Shown here one piece after another: positions 1-8,740 of a DNA stretch of 64,000 bases. Position 1 is the first letter of the stretch, and each line of letters begins with the position of its first letter. The translations under genes were made by a program, and so were the position numbers. Origin of the DNA: Limanda limanda (Eukaryota; Chordata; Actinopteri; Pleuronectiformes; Pleuronectidae); NCBI RefSeq assembly GCF_963576545.1, contig NW_026870431.1, positions 124,001-188,000 of the forward strand, given 5' to 3'. The notes below the pieces were generated by a model. The model saw only the letters and a list, made by a program, of their open reading frames with translations. It made no database searches and was not told where the DNA came from.

Positions 1-92
1 TCGGAAGGGTTAGGGTTAGGGTTAGGGATGAAAGCACATAGGAGAAAGAGATATTCTTGAATAACTTTTTTTGTGAAGGTCGGAGAGACTTG
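1..92 (+). repeat. Partial A monomer at left window edge
   Basis: The window opens inside module II of an A unit, at TCGGAAGGG. It runs through the telomeric tract, the rest of module III and the shared 45-bp module IV, ending at ACTTG just before the first B unit. The first 71 bp of the unit lie outside the window. Confidence 0.95.
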
Positions 93-247
93 GAAAGTGG
101 TTGCATCTGGACTAATTTGGGTCCTGCGGATCGATTGGTACCATCCCCGAGCTTGTACGACCTTCGGAAGAGGTCGACCGACGAAATTCCCCCAAATCTG
201 AGGAGATATTCTTGAATAACTTTTTTTGTGAAGGTCGGAAAGACTTG
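93..247 (+). repeat. First complete B monomer (155 bp)
   Basis: A full B unit with the GGTACC form of module II. Its module IV carries GGTCGGAAAGAC instead of GGTCGGAGAGAC. The same change recurs at about 55534, 60042 and 63101, where it sits in the B-preceding A unit of the 4,508-bp repeat, so the change is either recurrent or was moved by exchange. Confidence 0.93.
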
Positions 248-257
248 CAAGTAGGCT

Positions 258-279
258 CTACCCCCACTAAATGGGGTAG
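258..279 (+). other. Potential hairpin CTACCCC-(8 nt)-GGGGTAG in module I of A (representative)
   Basis: A perfect 7-bp inverted repeat (258-264 with 273-279) closes an eight-base loop, CACTAAAT. It recurs in almost every A unit. The GGGGTTG variant (for example near 451, 1729, 3490, 17895) breaks one pair, and the CTTTACC variant turns the outer pair into a G-T wobble. B has no equivalent stem. Confidence 0.7.
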
Positions 280-324
280 CGCGCATCGATCGGTACCATC
301 CTTGAGCTTCTCCGACTTTCGGAA

Positions 325-345
325 GGGTTAGGGTTAGGGTTAGGG
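325..345 (+). repeat. Telomere-type tract G3(TTAG3)3 inside monomer A (representative)
   Basis: Four GGG runs are separated by TTA. This is the minimal pattern for a four-tract G-quadruplex on the + strand. It also holds two overlapping matches (328-336, 334-342) to YTAGGGTTR, the site known for vertebrate TRF1/TRF2 Myb domains. A tract recurs in every A unit, about 280 times, always G-rich on the + strand. The 20 short A units keep only three GGG runs, and a recurrent variant with GTG in place of the first GGG (for example 22422-22424) also leaves three. Binding or folding here is inference. Confidence 0.9.
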
Positions 346-365
346 ATGAAAGCACATAGGAGAAA

Positions 366-410
366 GAGATATTCTTGAATAACTTTTTTTGTGAAGGTCG
401 GAGAGACTTG
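366..410 (+). other. Module IV: 45-bp box identical in A and B (representative)
   Basis: This is the only part of the monomer that is the same in A and B consensuses, running from GAGATATTC to GAGACTTG. It contains the small dyad TATTC-TT-GAATA, a T7 tract and GGTCGGAGA, which is the left arm of the larger dyad. Rare variants are T6 (units with stops at 3162, 6524, 9242), nine Ts from TGTGAA to TTTGAA (for example near 4240, 7602, 10320, 11594, 14480), AACG for AACT (for example 19762, 21362) and GAGATACTT (34527, 41272, 46730, 50888). Its identity across diverged paralogues suggests either constraint, as with a protein-binding box, or preferential exchange. I do not recognise a known binding site. 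Confidence 0.85.
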
Positions 411-482
411 CAAGTAGGCTCTACCCCCACTAAATGGGGTTGCGCGCATCGATCGGTACCATCCTTGAGCTTCTCCGACTTT
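394..482 (+). other. Imperfect dyad spanning module IV and module II of A (representative)
   Basis: The left arm at 394-414 begins AAGGTCGGAGAGACTTG. The right arm at 464-482 reads CTTGAGCTTCTCCGACTTT. The right arm's complement, AAAGTCGGAGAAGCTCAAG, matches the left arm at most positions, with an uninterrupted GTCGGAGA core. The module I hairpin lies inside the arms. A weaker dyad (AAGGTCG with CGACCTT) is kept in B. This could form a cruciform or a fold-back transcript, or could be the remnant of an inverted-repeat element from which the monomer arose. Confidence 0.65.
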
Positions 483-2660
483 CGGAAGGGTTAGGGTTAG
501 GGTTAGGGATGAAAGCACATAGGAGAAAGAGATATTCTTGAATAACTTTTTTTGTGAAGGTCGGAGAGACTTGCAAGTAGGCTCTACCCCCACTAAATGG
601 GGTAGCGCGCATCGATCGGTACCATTCTTGAGCTTCTCCGACTTTCGGAAGGGTTAGGGTTAGTGTTAGGGATGAAAGCACATAGGAGAAAGAGATATTC
701 TTGAATAACTTTTTTTGTGAAGGTCGGAGAGACTTGGAAAGTGGTTGCATCTGGACTAATTTGGGTCCTGCAGATCGATTGGTACCATCCCCGAGCTTGT
801 ACGACCTTCGGAAGAGGTCGACCGACGAAATTCCCCCAAATCTGAGGAGATATTCTTGAATAACTTTTTTTGTGAAGGTCGGAGAGACTTGCAAGTAGGC
901 TCTACCCCCACTAAATGGGGTAGCGCGCATCGATCGGTACCATCCTTGAGCTTCTCCGACTTTCGGAAGGGTTAGGGTTAGGGTTAGGGATGAAAGCACA
1001 TAGGAGAAAGAGATATTCTTGAATAACTTTTTTTGTGAAGGTCGGAGAGACTTGCAAGTAGGCTCTACCCCCACTAAATGGGGTAGCGCGCATCGATCGG
1101 TACCATCCTTGAGCTTCTCCGACTTTCGGAAGGGTTAGGGTTAGGGTTAGGGATGAAAGCACATAGGAGAAAGAGATATTCTTGAATAACTTTTTTTGTG
1201 AAGGTCGGAGAGACTTGGAAAGTGGTTGCATCTGGACTAATTTGGGTCCTGCGGATCGATTGGTACCATCCCCGAGCTTGTACGACCTTCAGAAGAGGTC
1301 GACCGACGAAATTCCCCCAAATCTGAGGAGATATTCTTGAATAACTTTTTTTGTGAAGGTCGGAGAGACTTGCAAGTAGGCTCTACCCCCACTAAATGGG
1401 GTAGCGCGCATCGATCGGTACCATCCTTGAGCTTCTCCGACTTTCGGAAGGGTTAGGGTTAGGGTTAGGGATGAAAGCACATAGGAGAAAGAGATATTCT
1501 TGAATAACTTTTTTTGTGAAGGTCGGAGAGACTTGCAAGTAAGCTCTACCCCCACTAAATGGGGTAGCGCACATCGATCGGTACCATCCTTGAGCTTCTC
1601 CGACTTTCGGAAGGGTTAGGGTTAGGGTTAGGGATGAAAGCACATAGGAGAAAGAGATATTCTTGAATAACTTTTTTTGTGAAGGTCGGAGAGACTTGCA
1701 AGTAGGCTCTACCCCCACTAAATGGGGTTGCGCGCATCGATCGGTACCATCCTTGAGCTTCTCCGACTTTCGGAAGGGTTAGGGTTAGGGTTAGGGATGA
1801 AAGCACATAGGAGAAAGAGATATTCTTGAATAACTTTTTTTGTGAAGGTCGGAGAGACTTGAAAAGTGGTTGCATCTGGACTAATTTGGGTCCTGCGGAT
1901 CGATTGGTACCATCCCCGAGCTTGTACGACCTTCGGAAGAGGTCCACCGACGAAATTCCCCCAAATCTGAGGAGATATTCTTGAATAACTTTTTTTGTGA
2001 AGGTCGGAGAGACTTGCAAGTAGGCTCTACCCCCACTAAATGGGGTAGCGCGCATCGATCGGTACCATCCTTGAGCTTCTCCGACTTTCGGAAGGGTTAG
2101 GGTTAGGGTTAGGGATGAAAGCACATAGGAGAAAGAGATATTCTTGAATAACTTTTTTTGTGAAGGTCGGAGAGACTTGCAAGTAGGCTCTACCCCCACT
2201 AAATGGGGTAGCGCGCATCGATCGGTACCATCCTTGAGCTTCTCCGACTTTCGGAAGGGTTAGGGTTAGGGTTAGGGATGAAAGCACATAGGAGAAAGAG
2301 ATATTCTTGAATAACTTTTTTTGTGAAGGTCGGAGAGACTTGCAAGTAGGCTCTACCCCCACTAAATGGGGTAGCGCGCATCGATCGGTACCATCCTTGA
2401 GCTTCTCCGACTTTCGGAAGGGTTAGGGTTAGGGTTAGGGATGAAAGCACATAGGAGAAAGAGATATTCTTGAATAACTTTTTTTGTGAAGGTCGGAGAG
2501 ACTTGGAAAGTGGTTGCATCTGGACTAATTTGGGTCCTGCGGATCGATTGGTACCATCCCCGAGCTTGTACGACCTTCGGAAGAGGTCGACCGACGAAAT
2601 TCCCCCAAATCTGAGGAGATATTCTTGAATAACTTTTTTTGTGAAGGTCGGAGAGACTTG
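411..2660 (+). repeat. Irregular A/B section left of the 2,718-bp repeat
   Basis: The order here is A A B A A B A A A B A A A B. Markers include GTTGCGCGC at 430 and 1718, the only ATTCTTG variant (near 623), a telomeric tract with GTG at 663-665, CAGAAGAGG (near 1291) and GTAAGCTC (near 1541), and GGTCCACC (near 1943). The part from about 1536 to 2660 resembles 11777-12901 and 14665-15789 in order and in several markers (GTTGCGCGC, CTTGAAAAG and GGTCCACC together), so it shares ancestry with the 2,888-bp repeat. Confidence 0.8.
2506..2660 (+). repeat. Monomer B, representative 155-bp unit
   Basis: B is a diverged paralogue of A. Module I (2506-2538) is about 17/33 identical to A. Module II (2539-2583) differs from A at seven of 45 positions. 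Module III (2584-2615) is 32 bp, contains the palindrome GGTCGACC and a C5 run, and has no telomeric hexamer. Module IV (2616-2660) is identical to A. Recurrent variants are CTTGAAAAG for CTTGGAAAG, CTGCAGATC for CTGCGGATC, GGTATC or GATATC for GGTACC, TTCGAAAG for TTCGGAAG, and GGTCCACC for GGTCGACC. B never follows B. An A+B dimer is 318 bp, about two nucleosome-repeat lengths. Confidence 0.95.
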
Positions 2661-5378
2661 CAAGTAGGCTCTACCCCCACTAAATGGGGTTGCGCGCATC
2701 GACCAGTACCATCTTTGAGCTTCTCCGACTTTCGGAAGGGTTAGGGTTAGGGTTAGGGATGAAAGCACATAGGAGAAAGAGATATTCTTGAATAACTTTT
2801 TTTGTGAAGGTCGGAGAGACTTGCAAGTAGGCTCTACCCCCACTAAATGGGGTAGCGCGCATCGATCGGTACCATCCTTGAGCTTCTCCGACTTTCGGAA
2901 GGGTTAGGGTTAGGGATGAAAGCACATAGGAGAAAGAGATATTCTTGAATAACTTTTTTTGTGAAGGTCGGAGAGACTTGCAAGTAGGCTCTACCCCCAC
3001 TAAATGGGGTAGCGCACATCGATCGGTACCATCCTTGAGCTTCTCCGACTTTCGGAAGGGTTAGGGTTAGGGTTAGGGATGAAAGCACATAGGAGAAAGA
3101 GATATTCTTGAATAACTTTTTTGTGAAGGTCGGAGAGACTTGCAAGTAGGCTCTACCCCCACTAAATGGGGTAGCGCGCATCGATCGGTACCATCCTTGA
3201 GCTTCTCCGACTTTCGGAAGGGTTAGGGTTAGGGTTAGGGATGAAAGCACATAGGAGAAAGAGATATTCTTGAATAACTTTTTTTGTGAAGGTCGGAGAG
3301 ACTTGGAAAGTGGTTGCATCTGGACTAATTTGGGTCCTGCGGATCGATTGGTATCATCCCCGAGCTTGTACGACCTTCGGAAGAGGTCGACCGACGAAAT
3401 TCCCCCAAATCTGAGGAGATATTCTTGAATAACTTTTTTTGTGAAGGTCGGAGAGACTTGCAAGTAGGCTCTACCCCCACTAAATGGGGTTGCGCGCATC
3501 GATCGGTACCATCCTTGAGCTTCTCCGACTTTCGGAAGGGTTAGGGTTAGGGTTAGGGATGAAAGCACATAGGAGAAAGAGATATTCTTGAATAACTTTT
3601 TTTGTGAAGGTCGGAGAGACTTGCAAGTAGGCTCTACCCCCACTAAATGGGGTAGCGCGCATCGATCGGTACCATCCTTGAGCTTCTCCGACTTTCGGAA
3701 GGGTTAGGGTTAGGGTTAGGGATGAAAGCACATAGGAGAAAGAGATATTCTTGAATAACTTTTTTTGTGAAGGTCGGAGAGACTTGAAAAGTGGTTGCAT
3801 CTGGACTAATTTGGGTCCTGCAGATCGATTGGTATCATCCCCGAGCTTGTACGACCTTCGGAAGAGGTCGACCGACGAAATTCCCCCAAATCTGAGGAGA
3901 TATTCTTGAATAACTTTTTTTGTGAAGGTCGGAGAGACTTGCAAGTAGGCTCTACCCCCACTAAATGGGGTAGCGCGCATCGATCGGTACCATCCTTGAG
4001 CTTCTCCGACTTTCGGAAGGGTTAGGGTTAGGGATGAAAGCACATAGGAGAAAGAGATATTCTTGAATAACTTTTTTTGTGAAGGTCGGAGAGACTTGCA
4101 AGTAGGCTCTACCCCCACTAAATGGGGTAGCACGCATCGATCGGTACCATCCTTGAGCTTCTCCGACTTTCGGAAGGGTTAGGGTTAGGGTTAGGGATGA
4201 AAGCACATAGGAGAAAGAGATATTCTTGAATAACTTTTTTTTTGAAGGTCGGAGAGACTTGGAAAGTGGTTGCATCTGGACTAATTTGGGTCCTGCGGAT
4301 CGATTGGTATCATCCCCGAGCTTGTACGACCTTCGGAAGAGGTCGACCGACGAAATTCCCCCAAATCTGAGGAGATATTCTTGAATAACTTTTTTTGTGA
4401 AGGTCGGAGAGACTTGCAAGTAGGCTCTACCCCCACTAAATGGGGTAGCACGCATCGATCGGTACCATCCTTGAGCTTCTCCGACTTTCGGAAGGGTTAG
4501 GGTTAGGGTTAGGGATGAAAGCACATAGGAGAAAGAGATATTCTTGAATAACTTTTTTTGTGAAGGTCGGAGAGACTTGGAAAGTGGTTGCATCTGGACT
4601 AATTTGGGTCCTGCGGATCGATTGGTATCATCCCCGAGCTTGTACGACCTTCGGAAGAGGTCGACCGACGAAATTCCCCCAAATCTGAGGAGATATTCTT
4701 GAATAACTTTTTTTGTGAAGGTCGGAGAGACTTGCAAGTAGGCTCTACCCCCACTAAATGGGGTAGCGCGCATCGATCGGTACCATCCTTGAGCTTCTCC
4801 GACTTTCGGAAGGGTTAGGGTTAGGGTTAGGGATGAAAGCACATAGGAGAAAGAGATATTCTTGAATAACTTTTTTTGTGAAGGTCGGAGAGACTTGCAA
4901 GTAGGCTCTACCCCCACTAAATGGGGTAGCGCGCATCGATCGGTACCATCCTTGAGCTTCTCCGACTTTCGGAAGGGTTAGGGTTAGGGTTAGGGATGAA
5001 AGCACATAGGAGAAAGAGATATTCTTGAATAACTTTTTTTGTGAAGGTCGGAGAGACTTGCAAGTAGGCTCTACCCCCACTAAATGGGGTAGCGCGCATC
5101 GATCGGTACCATCCTTGAGCTTCTCCGACTTTCGGAAGGGTTAGGGTTAGGGTTAGGGATGAAAGCACATAGGAGAAAGAGATATTCTTGAATAACTTTT
5201 TTTGTGAAGGTCGGAGAGACTTGGAAAGTGGTTGCATCTGGACTAATTTGGGTCCTGCGGATCGATTGGTACCATCCCCGAGCTTGTACGACCTTCGGAA
5301 GAGGTCGACCGACGAAATTCCCCCAAATCTGAGGAGATATTCTTGAATAACTTTTTTTGTGAAGGTCGGAGAGACTTG
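2661..5378 (+). repeat. 2,718-bp higher-order repeat, copy 1
   Basis: Twelve A and five B units in the order A A A A B A A B A A B A B A A A B. Two A units (motif positions 2843 and 3961) lack one TTAGGG, and the unit at 3000 has T6: 12x163 + 5x155 - 12 - 1 = 2,718. The first A carries the GACCAGTACCATCTTTG variant, which marks the start of every copy (2661, 5379, 6023, 8741). Other linked markers are GTTGCGCGC at 3480, a B with both CTGCAGATC and GGTATC (near 3823), and the nine-T tract near 4240. Confidence 0.9.
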
Positions 5379-6022
5379 CAAGTAGGCTCTACCCCCACTA
5401 AATGGGGTTGCGCGCATCGACCAGTACCATCTTTGAGCTTCTCCGACTTTCGGAAGGGTTAGGGTTAGGGTTAGGGATGAAAGCACATAGGAGAAAGAGA
5501 TATTCTTGAATAACTTTTTTTGTGAAGGTCGGAGAGACTTGCAAGTAGGCTCTACCCCCACTAAATGGGGTAGCGCGCATCGATCGGTACCATCCTTGAG
5601 CTTCTCCGACTTTCGGAAGGGTTAGGGTTAGGGTTAGGGATGAAAGCACATAGGAGAAAGAGATATTCTTGAATAACTTTTTTTGTGAAGGTCGGAGAGA
5701 CTTGCAAGTAGGCTCTACCCCCACTAAATGGGGTAGCGCGCATCGATCGGTACCATCCTTGAGCTTCTCCGACTTTCGGAAGGGTTAGGGTTAGGGTTAG
5801 GGATGAAAGCACATAGGAGAAAGAGATATTCTTGAATAACTTTTTTTGTGAAGGTCGGAGAGACTTGGAAAGTGGTTGCATCTGGACTAATTTGGGTCCT
5901 GCGGATCGATTGGTACCATCCCCGAGCTTGTACGACCTTCGGAAGAGGTCGACCGACGAAATTCCCCCAAATCTGAGGAGATATTCTTGAATAACTTTTT
6001 TTGTGAAGGTCGGAGAGACTTG
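5379..6022 (+). repeat. 644-bp internally deleted copy of the 2,718-bp repeat
   Basis: The order is A A A B and starts with the GACCAGTACCATCTTTG marker. It equals the first A of a full copy joined to its last A A B. The missing 2,074 bp is exactly the distance from the first A to the tenth A of a full copy (2680 to 4754), as expected from unequal exchange between A units. Confidence 0.8.
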
Positions 6023-8740
6023 CAAGTAGGCTCTACCCCCACTAAATGGGGTTGCGCGCATCGACCAGTACCATCTTTGAGCTTCTCCGACTTTCGGAAG
6101 GGTTAGGGTTAGGGTTAGGGATGAAAGCACATAGGAGAAAGAGATATTCTTGAATAACTTTTTTTGTGAAGGTCGGAGAGACTTGCAAGTAGGCTCTACC
6201 CCCACTAAATGGGGTAGCGCGCATCGATCGGTACCATCCTTGAGCTTCTCCGACTTTCGGAAGGGTTAGGGTTAGGGATGAAAGCACATAGGAGAAAGAG
6301 ATATTCTTGAATAACTTTTTTTGTGAAGGTCGGAGAGACTTGCAAGTAGGCTCTACCCCCACTAAATGGGGTAGCGCACATCGATCGGTACCATCCTTGA
6401 GCTTCTCCGACTTTCGGAAGGGTTAGGGTTAGGGTTAGGGATGAAAGCACATAGGAGAAAGAGATATTCTTGAATAACTTTTTTGTGAAGGTCGGAGAGA
6501 CTTGCAAGTAGGCTCTACCCCCACTAAATGGGGTAGCGCGCATCGATCGGTACCATCCTTGAGCTTCTCCGACTTTCGGAAGGGTTAGGGTTAGGGTTAG
6601 GGATGAAAGCACATAGGAGAAAGAGATATTCTTGAATAACTTTTTTTGTGAAGGTCGGAGAGACTTGGAAAGTGGTTGCATCTGGACTAATTTGGGTCCT
6701 GCGGATCGATTGGTATCATCCCCGAGCTTGTACGACCTTCGGAAGAGGTCGACCGACGAAATTCCCCCAAATCTGAGGAGATATTCTTGAATAACTTTTT
6801 TTGTGAAGGTCGGAGAGACTTGCAAGTAGGCTCTACCCCCACTAAATGGGGTTGCGCGCATCGATCGGTACCATCCTTGAGCTTCTCCGACTTTCGGAAG
6901 GGTTAGGGTTAGGGTTAGGGATGAAAGCACATAGGAGAAAGAGATATTCTTGAATAACTTTTTTTGTGAAGGTCGGAGAGACTTGCAAGTAGGCTCTACC
7001 CCCACTAAATGGGGTAGCGCGCATCGATCGGTACCATCCTTGAGCTTCTCCGACTTTCGGAAGGGTTAGGGTTAGGGTTAGGGATGAAAGCACATAGGAG
7101 AAAGAGATATTCTTGAATAACTTTTTTTGTGAAGGTCGGAGAGACTTGAAAAGTGGTTGCATCTGGACTAATTTGGGTCCTGCAGATCGATTGGTATCAT
7201 CCCCGAGCTTGTACGACCTTCGGAAGAGGTCGACCGACGAAATTCCCCCAAATCTGAGGAGATATTCTTGAATAACTTTTTTTGTGAAGGTCGGAGAGAC
7301 TTGCAAGTAGGCTCTACCCCCACTAAATGGGGTAGCGCGCATCGATCGGTACCATCCTTGAGCTTCTCCGACTTTCGGAAGGGTTAGGGTTAGGGATGAA
7401 AGCACATAGGAGAAAGAGATATTCTTGAATAACTTTTTTTGTGAAGGTCGGAGAGACTTGCAAGTAGGCTCTACCCCCACTAAATGGGGTAGCACGCATC
7501 GATCGGTACCATCCTTGAGCTTCTCCGACTTTCGGAAGGGTTAGGGTTAGGGTTAGGGATGAAAGCACATAGGAGAAAGAGATATTCTTGAATAACTTTT
7601 TTTTTGAAGGTCGGAGAGACTTGGAAAGTGGTTGCATCTGGACTAATTTGGGTCCTGCGGATCGATTGGTATCATCCCCGAGCTTGTACGACCTTCGGAA
7701 GAGGTCGACCGACGAAATTCCCCCAAATCTGAGGAGATATTCTTGAATAACTTTTTTTGTGAAGGTCGGAGAGACTTGCAAGTAGGCTCTACCCCCACTA
7801 AATGGGGTAGCACGCATCGATCGGTACCATCCTTGAGCTTCTCCGACTTTCGGAAGGGTTAGGGTTAGGGTTAGGGATGAAAGCACATAGGAGAAAGAGA
7901 TATTCTTGAATAACTTTTTTTGTGAAGGTCGGAGAGACTTGGAAAGTGGTTGCATCTGGACTAATTTGGGTCCTGCGGATCGATTGGTATCATCCCCGAG
8001 CTTGTACGACCTTCGGAAGAGGTCGACCGACGAAATTCCCCCAAATCTGAGGAGATATTCTTGAATAACTTTTTTTGTGAAGGTCGGAGAGACTTGCAAG
8101 TAGGCTCTACCCCCACTAAATGGGGTAGCGCGCATCGATCGGTACCATCCTTGAGCTTCTCCGACTTTCGGAAGGGTTAGGGTTAGGGTTAGGGATGAAA
8201 GCACATAGGAGAAAGAGATATTCTTGAATAACTTTTTTTGTGAAGGTCGGAGAGACTTGCAAGTAGGCTCTACCCCCACTAAATGGGGTAGCGCGCATCG
8301 ATCGGTACCATCCTTGAGCTTCTCCGACTTTCGGAAGGGTTAGGGTTAGGGTTAGGGATGAAAGCACATAGGAGAAAGAGATATTCTTGAATAACTTTTT
8401 TTGTGAAGGTCGGAGAGACTTGCAAGTAGGCTCTACCCCCACTAAATGGGGTAGCGCGCATCGATCGGTACCATCCTTGAGCTTCTCCGACTTTCGGAAG
8501 GGTTAGGGTTAGGGTTAGGGATGAAAGCACATAGGAGAAAGAGATATTCTTGAATAACTTTTTTTGTGAAGGTCGGAGAGACTTGGAAAGTGGTTGCATC
8601 TGGACTAATTTGGGTCCTGCGGATCGATTGGTACCATCCCCGAGCTTGTACGACCTTCGGAAGAGGTCGACCGACGAAATTCCCCCAAATCTGAGGAGAT
8701 ATTCTTGAATAACTTTTTTTGTGAAGGTCGGAGAGACTTG
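6023..8740 (+). repeat. 2,718-bp higher-order repeat, copy 2
   Basis: Same unit order, same short units (6205, 7323), same T6 unit (6362 to 6524), same nine-T tract (near 7602) and same CTGCAGATC/GGTATC B as copy 1, all offset by exactly 3,362 bp. I noticed no difference between the copies by eye. Confidence 0.9.

Larger units (their letters stand above)
248..410 (+). repeat. Monomer A, representative 163-bp unit
   Basis: This unit matches the A consensus. Module I (248-280) holds the CTACCCC/GGGGTAG hairpin. Module II (281-325) holds GCGCGC, ATCGAT, CGATCG and GGTACC palindromic hexamers (the first straddles the I/II border) and is 38/45 identical to B. Module III (326-365) carries the telomeric tract and then ATGAAAGCACATAGGAGAAA, and is unrelated to B. 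Module IV (366-410) is the shared T7-containing box. The boundary is set just after ACTTG because A and B sequences separate there. Recurrent variants in other copies include GTTGC, GTAAC, GCACGC or GCACATC in place of GTAGCGCGCATC; CTTTACC for CTCTACC; TTTTGG or TTTCTG for TTTCGG; and GATCAG, GACCAG or GATTGG for GATCGG. These variants serve as haplotype markers for the longer repeats. Confidence 0.96.

Noticed and set aside
281..300. RNA polymerase III B-box match (GATCGATGC on the minus strand, consensus GWTCRANNC) in A
   Set aside because: The 9-base consensus is degenerate. I found no convincing A box upstream at the right distance and no T-run terminator downstream on that strand, so this is likely chance.
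394..482. MITE or other DNA transposon with terminal inverted repeats
   Set aside because: The arms are imperfect, there is no target-site duplication and no single insertion with flanking unique sequence; every unit carries the dyad. Kept only as a possible origin.
2539..2600. CENP-B box-like sequence in B (TTCGGAAGAGGTCGA)
   Set aside because: It fits the TTCG....A part of the NTTCGNNNNANNCGGGN consensus but has TCGA where CGGG is required. A also fails. Not enough for a CENP-B box call.
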